55,400 bases of DNA from positions 1 to 55,400 of the forward strand of contig CAIULL010000058.1 in NCBI GenBank assembly GCA_903899985.1, read 5' to 3'. Shown piece after piece: positions 14,718-23,633 of this stretch. Numbering within the stretch: position 1 is the stretch's first letter; each line of letters begins with the position of its first letter. The position numbers and the translations under genes were made by a program. This stretch comes from an uncultured Schlesneria sp. Lineage in GTDB: Bacteria; Planctomycetota; Planctomycetia; Planctomycetales; Planctomycetaceae. The notes beneath the pieces were generated by a model. It had not been told where the DNA came from, made no database searches, and was given only the letters and a program-made list of their open reading frames with translations.

Positions 14718-15731
14718 TCACATCGTTTCAGACAATGATTTCACACATTCCAGGACAATCTCGTTGACGTCGAGGTTTTCGGCCTGTCCGTCGTAGTTCA
14801 AAAGCATTCGGTGGCCGAGGACTTCGCAGGCGAAATGACGAATGTCTTCGAAGGCAACGTGGACTCGTCCTTCCGCCAATGCTCGCACTCGGGCTGCCCG
14901 GATCAAAGCCTGAGCCGCGCGAGGGCTGGCTCCCCACTTGATGAATTGCTTGACTCGCGGTGTCGCAAAGTCACTGATCGGGTGAGTCGCCAGGACCAGC
15001 CGAACGGCGTAGTCGCGTAAGGCGTCGGTCACGACGACTTTCTCGAGTATCTTCCGCAGGGACATGATCCGGTCGGAATCCAACAGTTTGGGAATCTCGA
15101 TTGGCGTTTTGAGGATTGTGCGGCTGACGACTTCGTTGAGTTCGTCCCGGTTCAGGAAGGGGACAACGACCTTGAACATGAAGCGGTCGAGTTGTGCTTC
15201 AGGGAGTGGATAGGTTCCTTCCTGTTCGATCGGGTTCTGGGTTGCCAGGACGAAGAACGGCTCTTTCAACTGAAAGATATTTCCGCCGGTAGTGACCGAG
15301 TGTTCCTGCATCGTTTCCAGCAAGGCCGATTGCGTCTTGGGTGAGGCTCGGTTGATTTCATCTGCCAGCAGCAACTGGGTGAAGATCGGGCCCTTACGGA
15401 ATTCAAACCGGTACTGGCCGTTTTCGTCGCTCGCCATCACGTTTGTCCCGACGATATCTGCCGGCATCAGGTCAGGAGTGAACTGGATCCGGCGAAATTC
15501 CAGGTCGAGGACGCGTGAAAGAGCCTTTACCAGTTCCGTCTTACCGAGACCGGGGACACCTTCCAGCAGGACGTTGCCGCCGCACATGATCGCGGTGAGG
15601 GCCGCTTCGACGGTCCGTTGCTGGCCGACGATGACTTTACCGATGGCCGCGCGAGCTTCGGCAAATTGAGTCTTAAAATGTTCCGCTTCCCTTTCCAGGG
15701 AACCGAGGTCGATGACTTCAGCAGCACTCAT
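14718..15731 (-). CDS. MoxR-family AAA+ ATPase
   Basis: Chaperone-like ATPase that remodels or inserts metal in partner proteins handled by VWA proteins. The start is probably ATG 15731 (337 residues); a GTG at 15746 in frame is the alternative, and neither has a good Shine-Dalgarno. The Walker A motif GVPGLGKT is at 58-65. Walker B and the following sensor read LLLADEINRASPKTQSALLE, and sensor 1 reads VLATQNPIEQEGTYPLPEAQ. The C-terminal lid includes GASPRAAQALIRAARVRAL. Length is standard for the MoxR Proper (MRP) group. It sits downstream of the 1000-residue VWA protein and upstream of the DUF58 gene, as expected for the module. Confidence 0.95.
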   Translation of the reverse strand: MSAAEVIDLGSLEREAEHFKTQFAEARAAIGKVIVGQQRTVEAALTAIMCGGNVLLEGVPGLGKTELVKALSRVLDLEFRRIQFTPDLMPADIVGTNVMASDENGQYRFEFRKGPIFTQLLLADEINRASPKTQSALLETMQEHSVTTGGNIFQLKEPFFVLATQNPIEQEGTYPLPEAQLDRFMFKVVVPFLNRDELNEVVSRTILKTPIEIPKLLDSDRIMSLRKILEKVVVTDALRDYAVRLVLATHPISDFATPRVKQFIKWGASPRAAQALIRAARVRALAEGRVHVAFEDIRHFACEVLGHRMLLNYDGQAENLDVNEIVLECVKSLSETM

Positions 15732-15776
15732 AGTGGGGACTTTCACATAGCTAAGGATAAAGGCGGAAAGATGAAG

Positions 15777-15831
15777 GATGAATCAGGAATAAACAGGAAG
15801 GATGCGAAGTCGCATGTCTTATTGATTCATC
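15777..15831. repeat. Nested hairpin upstream of the MoxR gene
   Basis: GATGAATCA (15777-15785) pairs with TGATTCATC (15823-15831). Inside it ATGCGA-ag-TCGCAT (15802-15815) forms a second stem. The 5' side continues an iterated 'aggatgaa' tract. It lies in the 114-base gap between the large VWA gene and MoxR, where it could stabilise or attenuate the message. Confidence 0.65.
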
Positions 15832-15845
15832 GTTTCACCTTGGAT

Positions 15846-18800
15846 TTACTTGTCTTCGTCTCGTTTTCGTTTTAATGCCAGCAATCGTTCGGTCGTGGAT
15901 GTCGCAGAGCCTGGCGACGGCGGAGGTGGTTCGGCAGGTTGTTGTCGGACCACCGTTGGTGATGTTGTAGATTTTGATGCTGAACGGACCGGCATCGAAC
16001 CCGGCGTTTGAGACGGAAGGGGACGATCCTCGCGTCGAGACTTGATGGCAGCACTTGCGGTTTCCTTCGCTTGCAGCAAGGCACCCATGGTCGCGGTCGC
16101 TGCAGTACGTGGACCAAATCCCAAAGCAGACTTGATCGAAGCGAAGTCGATTTGAATGCGTCGCAACGCCACGTCGAGCGGTACAAGAATCGCCAGAGCG
16201 ATCAGGAGCCAATCGAAGATCGGTTTTGAACTTCGTTTCGGTGCACGACCATGCCGGTAGATATCATCTTTCTCGGGATCACCGGATAAGACTCGACCAC
16301 TGGTCCGGTCGGCAACGTCCTGAAGAGTCTGACGATTTGAACGGAATCGTAGATATTCCGGTGAATAAGGGACGATAAATCCGCCGAAGGCCAGATCTTT
16401 TCGTTCACCGCCGATACCTTGCGCGATGGCGTGATACCGACCGTGACCCCAGAGAGGAACTGTTGCCTGATATCGACGAGGGGCCACTTGTTTCAACTGT
16501 ACGTTTTCGGACTTCTGGTTCGGACCAGCGAGTTTGGCGTTCAGTTCCAGAAAACCTTCTTCCGGATGGAAATCTTCCACGACGATTACGGCATCACCAC
16601 CCGACGTATGCGTCGACATGCGCAGATGGCCGTCTTTTTTGACGCGGCTGATATCGGTCAGAAGTTGTTTCACGAAGGGTTGAAAGCGATCCCATTTTTG
16701 CCAGTGCTCGCCCCAATTCGTACTGAAGTCGGAGGTGAACGCGGCCGTCTTGCCCAGCCCGTGTTGCCAGACAGACAGGACGGGATCTTGCGAGTCGGCA
16801 TCTTCTGCATCGGGCGGAGCGGTCAGGATGGTCATCGCCGGGTGTCCCTTGGCCGTCGTGATGACATAGCCCTTGAGTTCGGGCATTCCTTCGATCCCCT
16901 TCAGGATGGGTGAGGGAAAGGCGACTTCGGGGGTAAAAACCTTGTTCTGCAGCATACTGCGTTTGAGTGTTTTTGATTCTTTAATAAAGATTGCCGGAAG
17001 CTGATTCGGATCGTCAGGATAGTAGTACCGCCCTCCGGTCGTTTCCGCAACAAGCTGCATTTTGGAGATTTCCATCCCCCCGTGCGGGAAAATGGCCACC
17101 ATCGACACACTGATTTTGGCATCAATGAACTGGGCGATCAGTGCCGGGGTGGGCGGCTGTGGATCACCGTCCGAGAGGATGATCATATGCCGCGTTGCCG
17201 CATCACTTTTCATCAGCCCCTTCAAACCCAACTGCATCGTATTCTGGAAGCTGGGCATATCACCGATGCTTGCGCCGTTGATGATCGGTACAAGCTGCTC
17301 GTAGTTACCTGCGGGGGTCAGTTCGAACAACCATTTTTCGCCGACTTCCGTATAGGCCAGGACACCGACTTCATCCTGGGCACCCAGCACCTTGATCGCC
17401 TGTTTCGTGATCCGCTTGCCCCAGGTGTTTCCTTCGGGGAATTCGCATGAGTGCAAAATGATGGCGAGTGCCCCCTTCGGCAGCACTTTTTTCTGAGAGA
17501 CGTCCATGGAGACGGGAAGAATCTCTTCAATCACAGTTCGGTGATATCCGCCGGGGCCAAAACTGTTTGATCCCCCAACCATCAGGAACCCGGCACCCAG
17601 GTTGTAAACCGCGTCGCGAACCGCCTGCAGCTGCTGTACATCGAATTCATCATGGGGAACATTGGCGAAAATAATGCAGTCGTAGGGCATCAGCGACGTC
17701 GCATCGCGCGGCATGTCTGACCCGTCGATTCGCTCGACCGCTCGTTCACCGTCGCGGATGGCCCGCTCAAGCCGTTCCCAGTCACGCTTGTCACCCGATC
17801 CATCCGTAACGAGCAGAACCTTACCTTCCCCTTCAACAAAGATGTAATTCAGGACGGTATTATTCTGAGCAAGGCTGTCCTGTGCCTTGGGGACTTCGAT
17901 ACTGGCGGTGTACTCGTAATAGCCTGCTGTTCGGAGTGTGATCGGAACGGTATACCGGTTCGTGCCGGCTTTATATTCGACATCCTGCTCGGCGATCACG
18001 TTGCCATTCTCGCGCAGGACAAGTTTTCCTTTGCCGTCATTCAGAGATTTGACGAGCATGCCCGCTTCGTACGATTCACCCAGTTTAACCGCCTGGGGGA
18101 GATCAAGGCGTTCCAGCCAGACTTCGTTGCTGTACGAGTAATCGATGGGGAGTACGTCGACAACGACACCGCGTCCCTTCAGGTCGTCCAGGATGCGAGA
18201 CAGGTTTCCTTCGGTCTGAACTCCGTCGCTGATTAAAACCACTTTTCCCTGATCGTCTTCGGGCAAAAGGGCACCGGCGTACGACAACGTTTGTTCGATA
18301 TTTGTTGCGCCGCGATCGACTTGCGAGTTGAATGCTTCAAAGGGGAAGCTCATGCTGGGTGAAAGCTCGCATGCAGGAGTTTTACCGAAGATAATCAATC
18401 CAGCCTGATCGGACTTTCCTTTCGGCCTTTGATTCTGCACCGTTTGCACGATGTATTTGAGGGCATCATCAGGGCTGTAGATCGAATCGCTGACGTCCAG
18501 TGCGAAGACAACGGACATGACATCGCGTGATCGAACCGAGCGAGGTTCGGCCAGGACCATGACGAGTAGCCCCAGCAGGCAAAGCCGCATCAACAGCGAA
18601 AGCGTCCCGCGTCCCTTCGGTAGACCGGCGTAGCCGGCGACGTACATCCACCAGACCCACGGGGCAAACAGAATCAATCCGAGCATATAGGGTCGGGCAA
18701 ACATCAGGTAATGGCCGAGTTCCAGCCAGGCACAGATCCCGCAGAACAGGACCATGAACAGGGCCAGTGGCCAGGCATCCTGCCAGCGGAAGGGGCGTCG

Positions 18801-18848
18801 AGGTCGCGGAAAAAAGCTCGCGATGAAGCGACTCAGTTGTTTGATCAT
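15846..18848 (-). CDS. Large membrane VWA protein with glutamine-amidotransferase-like region
   Basis: 1000 residues. The N-terminus has helices at about 25-47, 52-72 and 85-100. A VWA domain follows with MIDAS site D118-x-S120-x-S122 (FALDVSDSI) and KVVLISDGVQTEG. The next part is a CARDB/beta-sandwich region. After it comes a class I glutamine-amidotransferase-like fold (KVLLVTDGSG, then AGFLMVGGSNSFGPGGYH) that lacks the catalytic Cys triad. A second VWA-like domain (ALAIILHSCEF, then HMIILSDGDPQPP) has lost its first metal motif. A late helix (about 885-903) is followed by a Pro/Ser-rich tail ending in basic residues. The ATG follows the ABC-NHL stop by one base (TGA-G-ATG), so the two are translated together. 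It probably scaffolds the MoxR/DUF58/BatA module in the membrane. Confidence 0.9.
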   Translation of the reverse strand: MIKQLSRFIASFFPRPRRPFRWQDAWPLALFMVLFCGICAWLELGHYLMFARPYMLGLILFAPWVWWMYVAGYAGLPKGRGTLSLLMRLCLLGLLVMVLAEPRSVRSRDVMSVVFALDVSDSIYSPDDALKYIVQTVQNQRPKGKSDQAGLIIFGKTPACELSPSMSFPFEAFNSQVDRGATNIEQTLSYAGALLPEDDQGKVVLISDGVQTEGNLSRILDDLKGRGVVVDVLPIDYSYSNEVWLERLDLPQAVKLGESYEAGMLVKSLNDGKGKLVLRENGNVIAEQDVEYKAGTNRYTVPITLRTAGYYEYTASIEVPKAQDSLAQNNTVLNYIFVEGEGKVLLVTDGSGDKRDWERLERAIRDGERAVERIDGSDMPRDATSLMPYDCIIFANVPHDEFDVQQLQAVRDAVYNLGAGFLMVGGSNSFGPGGYHRTVIEEILPVSMDVSQKKVLPKGALAIILHSCEFPEGNTWGKRITKQAIKVLGAQDEVGVLAYTEVGEKWLFELTPAGNYEQLVPIINGASIGDMPSFQNTMQLGLKGLMKSDAATRHMIILSDGDPQPPTPALIAQFIDAKISVSMVAIFPHGGMEISKMQLVAETTGGRYYYPDDPNQLPAIFIKESKTLKRSMLQNKVFTPEVAFPSPILKGIEGMPELKGYVITTAKGHPAMTILTAPPDAEDADSQDPVLSVWQHGLGKTAAFTSDFSTNWGEHWQKWDRFQPFVKQLLTDISRVKKDGHLRMSTHTSGGDAVIVVEDFHPEEGFLELNAKLAGPNQKSENVQLKQVAPRRYQATVPLWGHGRYHAIAQGIGGERKDLAFGGFIVPYSPEYLRFRSNRQTLQDVADRTSGRVLSGDPEKDDIYRHGRAPKRSSKPIFDWLLIALAILVPLDVALRRIQIDFASIKSALGFGPRTAATATMGALLQAKETASAAIKSRREDRPLPSQTPGSMPVRSASKSTTSPTVVRQQPAEPPPPSPGSATSTTERLLALKRKRDEDK

Positions 18849-18849
18849 C

Positions 18850-20715
18850 TCAAAGCTCCAGCTCCACGATCCGTCTATTGCCTGTATCGCATACGTATAA
18901 CCGCCCGCGTCGATCGATGGTCAGCCCCCAGGGGGTCGAGAACTGAGCCGCTGTCTGACCAGGCCCGGAAGAACCGTAACGACCCAGTAATCGGCCTGAT
19001 CGACTTAACTTGGAAACCCGTCCCGCTCCGTATTCGATCGCGAACAGGTCACCATTCTGGTCGACTGTGATGTCGTATGGATAGTGAACTTCAGCTATTC
19101 TGTCTGACTCTCCAAGAATTGCAACCAGCTTTCCTTGGTCGGTAAAGACCTGAATGCGATTATTAAAGGCATCAACGACATAAAGTTTGTGGTCGTACCA
19201 GACAATTCCACTCGGTCGCTGGAATTTGCCTGGTTCGATTCCAGGGCCGCCGAACTGCAAAACGAATGTCCCATCCGGTCGAAATTTCTGTACGCGATCG
19301 TTTTGACCGTACTCGCAGATGTAAAGGTTTTCCTCAGGGTCCTGAGCGATTTTGACGGGATAAACGAAGTCGCCGGGCTCGCTTCCTCGTTGGCCAAAAG
19401 TCCCCGTGAATTTTCCATCGTGATCAAAGAAGACGATGCGATGGTAATGCGTGTCGGCGACGGCGATCCGTCCATCTTTCAGCACCAGAATTCCTTCGGC
19501 TTTACCGATCGCATATTCGGGCATCCACCATTGTTTTTGTAAGTCGCCATTCTGATCGTAGACAAGGACTCGTCCAGCGTTGTCGAGTACGAGATACTCG
19601 TTGGAAGGAGAGACTGTCATGCCTCGCGGAGCAGGCACGCGAGCGCCGTCCGGAGGCATTGACCAGTTCGATTCGTGTTTGACAGGAAGCACCGGCGCCG
19701 CGTCGCCAAAACAGCCTGACAGACTGATCACGATCATGATCAGCTGGATGATGCTGAGAATGACTCGGTCGCCACGTTTAAGGCGAGTCGTCCCTAGAGG
19801 ACGGTATCGGAAGTTTTGCATCGCCCCTGATCGTTCATCCAACACGGCAATTTCTGCGGACGATCCGAGGAATCGTGAATCTTCAATCCGAAACGGACTT
19901 TCCGCGTGTGACTGAACATGAAGACATTCCGGGCGAATGCACGGAGATTTTGTGGGTTCGATCCGTTCAGCACCGGCTTTGGCAAATGATTGGTTCAGCC
20001 ATTGAACTGCCTCGTCAAACGCTAACCAATTGCAGGGACCAAGCAATTCTGCCAGTTCACGAGAGGGGGGATTTTCATAAAGAGTCGTCACGTCACCCGA
20101 GTAAATCACCCGACCATCTTTCAAGCAGATGACGTTCGACGCCTCACGCAGAACGACTTCGGGCGAATGAGTTGCGAGGACAATTGATGTTCCATGTGTT
20201 TCACAGTGTTCGCGTACGGCTTTCCAGTAGTGACCCGACCGTGATGAATCGACGTGAGAAAGTGGTTCATCCATCACGAGAACGTTTGCGTGAGACGCGA
20301 GCGAACGAGCGACATTCAGCCGTGATTTTTCACCGAGCGAAAGAGACCCTGGTTTCGCGTCAGCCAGTTCCAGCAGATCAAACTTCGCAAGCAATTCCCG
20401 GTCGTTGCAGGTCTTTTCAGTCTTGTTCTGAGGTGAAACGGTGGTGAGATGTTCTCGAACAGACAGATGGGGCCAAAGTCCGTGTTGAGGGGGTACCCAG
20501 AATAGAGGTAACCGCCCGGTCAACGTGGTTGCGTGAAAGTGAACCTGCCCGGACGTTGGTTGTTCGATCCCGACCAGTAGATTGAGAAGCGACGTTTTCC
20601 CCACGCCGGACTGCCCAAGCACCGCAGTCACTCCTTCAGGGATCTCAAGTGATACACCGTCCAATCGCGGCAAACCACGTCCCGAAAGTGACACAGCATC
20701 GAGAGTCCACAACAC
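18850..20715 (-). CDS. ABC importer ATPase fused to an NHL-propeller lipoprotein-like domain
   Basis: Two genes' worth of protein in one 621-residue frame. Residues 1-230 are an ABC ATPase with Walker A GQSGVGKT (34-41), Q-loop Gln77, signature LSLGE (125-129), Walker B VLVMDEP (145-151) and switch His (ATH, 181-183). Residues 255-315 are a TOBE-like tail (FRIEDSRFLGSSAEIAVL, then RLKRGDRV). Residues 317-335 are a hydrophobic helix ending in the lipobox-like LSGC (Cys335). From about 350 to the end run NHL propeller repeats (DTHYHRIVFFDHDGKFTGTF, CEYGQNDRVQKF, DTGNRRIVELEL). The ATPase must be cytoplasmic and the propeller outside, so the central helix would cross the membrane. It pairs with the permease and binding protein upstream and is coupled to the VWA gene downstream. 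Confidence 0.85.
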   Translation of the reverse strand: MLWTLDAVSLSGRGLPRLDGVSLEIPEGVTAVLGQSGVGKTSLLNLLVGIEQPTSGQVHFHATTLTGRLPLFWVPPQHGLWPHLSVREHLTTVSPQNKTEKTCNDRELLAKFDLLELADAKPGSLSLGEKSRLNVARSLASHANVLVMDEPLSHVDSSRSGHYWKAVREHCETHGTSIVLATHSPEVVLREASNVICLKDGRVIYSGDVTTLYENPPSRELAELLGPCNWLAFDEAVQWLNQSFAKAGAERIEPTKSPCIRPECLHVQSHAESPFRIEDSRFLGSSAEIAVLDERSGAMQNFRYRPLGTTRLKRGDRVILSIIQLIMIVISLSGCFGDAAPVLPVKHESNWSMPPDGARVPAPRGMTVSPSNEYLVLDNAGRVLVYDQNGDLQKQWWMPEYAIGKAEGILVLKDGRIAVADTHYHRIVFFDHDGKFTGTFGQRGSEPGDFVYPVKIAQDPEENLYICEYGQNDRVQKFRPDGTFVLQFGGPGIEPGKFQRPSGIVWYDHKLYVVDAFNNRIQVFTDQGKLVAILGESDRIAEVHYPYDITVDQNGDLFAIEYGAGRVSKLSRSGRLLGRYGSSGPGQTAAQFSTPWGLTIDRRGRLYVCDTGNRRIVELEL

Positions 20716-20923
20716 GTTAAGTCCTGAATTTTCTGCTGGAAAAATTGCGCGTCGAAATTATAGACGGAATGACATAATTGTAGTTCGGCTCGTTTCGCAA
20801 GTCCATGCGCAGACTCGAAGAACGGCAGAAAAAATTCGATGGGCTGAAAAATCTTGTGCTGAAGAATTTGGGACTGATGGGACCAATGAGACGAATGGGA
20901 CCTGGATTTTGCTTCGGCGTGAA
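20716..20923. repeat. Gap between permease and ATPase genes with 9-bp TGGGACNNA iteration
   Basis: Four consecutive nonamers TGGGACTGA, TGGGACCAA, TGAGACGAA and TGGGACC run from 20869 to 20902. The rest of the 208 bases has no gene. Iterated 'tgggac' tracts recur in many planctomycete intergenic regions (recalled, not searched). Confidence 0.6.
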
Positions 20924-22390
20924 TCAACGGCCTGATCGAGTACGCTGGATTAAGAATACGAAGCACGCTGAGGTTATCGGGAATCCAAAAAACAATACGG
21001 CTTCTGCAGAAAGCGCGGATGTGCGGCCGAAGTGCATGAAGTTGTAAAGGCGAACCAGGCCCGATGGCATTCCCGAAGGTGCCAGAAGATAAGCGGACGA
21101 AAGATCCAGATAAGCCCAGTAACAGAGTAACCCGATTGCCAATAATCGTGGCTGATCCCGCAGGCGAAACCGCAACGCGGATGCGCGAATGGCGGGTACA
21201 CCAGATTGAATGTTGATCGCCCCATCGATGCCGATGCCAGTGCTTGCAATGGCATGTCCACTCAACATTTCTGCCAGGTGAAGCCCCTCGGTCTGGCTGG
21301 TGGAGCGAATCCAGATCTGGACGAGCACGGCTCGCGGCAACAGCCATACGGTTAAAACAAGCGCCCAGGGAAGGGGGGTGTCATAGACTTGACGAAGCCA
21401 CGATTGTTGAAATAAGCCAACCGTCGCAAGACTTAAAAGTAATGACCCCGCCAGGCCAGGCAACAGGAGCGTTCGGCAGATCATCTGCAACGGGAGAAGT
21501 TTTCGATTCGAGGTCAACGAGCGGCTGAGTGACCAGGCGGTCACGGCTGCAAAAACGCTGACAGCTCCCGCGATGATCATTTCGTACGTCAATCCCGTTA
21601 ATTGTGATCGCTGACTGACGAGCAGCTTGATTCCGCTGAACAAGTTTGTTGAAAGGATCCCGAGAGGAATGAGACAACCGCAAATGACTGCCAGTAAAAG
21701 ATAAGTCGTTGAGATCCAGTCGAAAATTCGCGAGACCGGTGGTTCCTCATGCTGGTCACTATTCGAATCATGTTCCCTTGCGGTCCAGTAAATCACACCT
21801 GCGATCAACGGCAATTGAATCAAAACTGGCCAGGCTGCGTGAATCAGCATTTCGCGGCGGTCGAGTCCCACGCGCTGAGCCGCGATGAACCAGTCGGTCC
21901 AGCTTGCTGTCTGAAGCAGTGCCGCCAGCTCAAACTCTTGAAACGCCACCAGGCTCATCAAACCGAGTGCGGGGAAGGCTCGCCGGATCGGGCCATGCCA
22001 GAGGCACAACACCATCTGCCAAGCCTGATGCGGAGACCACGGGTCTGCTTGCCATAACAACCAGCGGCACTGAATTGCCGAGAGACTTGCCAGAGCGGGT
22101 GGAGACGCGTTGAGCGTAATTACGCCGACTGGAACGATGCGAAACAGCAGTAGTCCCAGGCACAAGCCTTCGGCCAGACGAGGGGACGCTAACGCGAAAC
22201 TGCGATAAGAGTAGCCAACAATCAGCTCGGGAAAGAGGAACGGTGCCAGCAATACCGTTAATGACAACGGCCGCCAGCCATCGGAAGCGCGACGAATCCA
22301 CCGTTCGACCGCGACACAAAGCGGCCATGCCACCAAACAGACAAGGATGGTTCTCGCCAGCGTCCACCAACAGGCTGATGCAAGACTCAC
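20924..22390 (-). CDS. ABC importer permease, fused-pair type (iron/thiamine class)
   Basis: 488 residues with about twelve membrane helices, i.e. two permease halves in one chain, as in the ThiP/FbpB/SfuB class. EAA-like loops are recognisable in each half: RVGLDRREMLIHAAWPVLI in the first, and a weaker one near SQTEGLHLAEMLSG in the second. It forms the membrane channel for the binding protein (28 bases upstream) and the ATPase-NHL protein downstream. Substrate is probably Fe(III) or another small oxyanion-type ligand, judging only from the binding-protein class. Same-strand operon. No unusual length. Confidence 0.85.
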   Translation of the reverse strand: MSLASACWWTLARTILVCLVAWPLCVAVERWIRRASDGWRPLSLTVLLAPFLFPELIVGYSYRSFALASPRLAEGLCLGLLLFRIVPVGVITLNASPPALASLSAIQCRWLLWQADPWSPHQAWQMVLCLWHGPIRRAFPALGLMSLVAFQEFELAALLQTASWTDWFIAAQRVGLDRREMLIHAAWPVLIQLPLIAGVIYWTAREHDSNSDQHEEPPVSRIFDWISTTYLLLAVICGCLIPLGILSTNLFSGIKLLVSQRSQLTGLTYEMIIAGAVSVFAAVTAWSLSRSLTSNRKLLPLQMICRTLLLPGLAGSLLLSLATVGLFQQSWLRQVYDTPLPWALVLTVWLLPRAVLVQIWIRSTSQTEGLHLAEMLSGHAIASTGIGIDGAINIQSGVPAIRASALRFRLRDQPRLLAIGLLCYWAYLDLSSAYLLAPSGMPSGLVRLYNFMHFGRTSALSAEAVLFFGFPITSACFVFLIQRTRSGR

Positions 22391-22418
22391 TGGTTATTTC
22401 TCGTTTGAAAAAGCGGTC

Positions 22419-23507
22419 TTACTTCAAATACTCGGTTTTCAGCCATGCCAGGCATTCGCGACGAGCAGGTAAAAGCGATCGAAGATCGATTCCATCTCGC
22501 GACCACTCGACAAGATTTTTCACCTCGTCAGGGAGTTCTTGCCCATCAATTGGGCCGAGTGGAATCTGGCGCGACTTGGAGTTGGCAAGGGCGATCTCAG
22601 CTTTGGCTGAAGCGAGGTAGTCGGCCAGAATTTGTGCTGCTTTCAGGCGTTTCGTACCTTTGATAATTCCCACCGTGTTCGGGATGCAGATCGTCTCATA
22701 ACGATTAGCCTTTGAGTCTTGAGAGGGGGTTTTGTCGTCGGTTTCTGCAGTAATTCGGACTGGAAGCATTTCGACGGGAAGCCCGTCATCCAGCGCTACG
22801 AAAACGTCGTCCGTATCGGTTAATCCTGCGTCGCAGCTTCCTTGAGCAACGATGTCTTTGACGGCGGCATTTCCGTCAACCTCTCGGATTCCCCGCAGGC
22901 GAAGGTCTCGATGCCAAGCCTTCAGCCGATCACCTCCCCATCGATGCCACAGCACTGTGTAATGGGTTAACGTTGTCCCAAAGAGAGGCTTCGCAATAGC
23001 GACCCGGGACGGTTCCAGTGAAAAGAGAGATCCTAATGTTTCATCCGTTGCCGAGGCCTGGTGGTTATTGACGATGTAAACTCTCATTCGTGCGGCAAAG
23101 CCAACCCAGCAGCCATCGGTGTCACGGTATTGTTCGGGCATGCGCTGCCAGCTCGGGCCTTGATAAGGTTCCAGCAATCCCTGCTGTTGCAGTTCGACCA
23201 TTCCCAACAGTTCGTTGTTCCAGAATACATCGCAGCGCGGCTGCGACCGTTCTTGAACAATCAGATTGATCAGGCCCAGTGACTTGGTGGCTTCGGTATC
23301 GTATCGCGCCTGGACACGAATTCCGGTCTCTCGAGAAAAGTCGTCCAAAACCTGTTCGGCAAAAATACGATCATGAGCACAGTAGACGACGAGCGTTTTA
23401 TCGTCTGATCCTGAACCAGGCACAATGCTCAGCCATAATCCCGCCAGCACCAGTGCCGCAATTACGGGAATCAGAACCGTCGATCGATTTTTCACAGAGT
23501 CTGTCAT
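22419..23507 (-). CDS. Iron-type ABC solute-binding protein
   Basis: 362 residues, membrane-tethered or exported by the N-terminal helix at about 9-29 (VLIPVIAALVLAGLWLSIVP). The mature domain starts KTLVVYCAHDRIFAEQVLDDF, the standard opening of Fe(III)-type (FbpA/FutA) binding proteins. It continues with KSLGLINLIVQE, CDVFWNNELLGMVELQQQGLLEPY and IPNTVGIIKGTKRLKAAQIL, all typical of the class. The usual consecutive tyrosines that hold ferric iron are not evident, so the ligand may differ. First gene of the transport operon; a promoter should lie in 23508-23630. It is followed by the permease at 28 bases. Confidence 0.85.
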   Translation of the reverse strand: MTDSVKNRSTVLIPVIAALVLAGLWLSIVPGSGSDDKTLVVYCAHDRIFAEQVLDDFSRETGIRVQARYDTEATKSLGLINLIVQERSQPRCDVFWNNELLGMVELQQQGLLEPYQGPSWQRMPEQYRDTDGCWVGFAARMRVYIVNNHQASATDETLGSLFSLEPSRVAIAKPLFGTTLTHYTVLWHRWGGDRLKAWHRDLRLRGIREVDGNAAVKDIVAQGSCDAGLTDTDDVFVALDDGLPVEMLPVRITAETDDKTPSQDSKANRYETICIPNTVGIIKGTKRLKAAQILADYLASAKAEIALANSKSRQIPLGPIDGQELPDEVKNLVEWSRDGIDLRSLLPARRECLAWLKTEYLK

Positions 23508-23633
23508 TTCGGGTAGCGTGCCAATGTCATGCGAGTTCGCTCGTCAGAGCTCTTGATCGTTTACGAATTGAAACGTTGCCACCGGCGGCAAAATGCTGCC
23601 GCCAATGGCACACCGTTTATTGATTGTCACACG

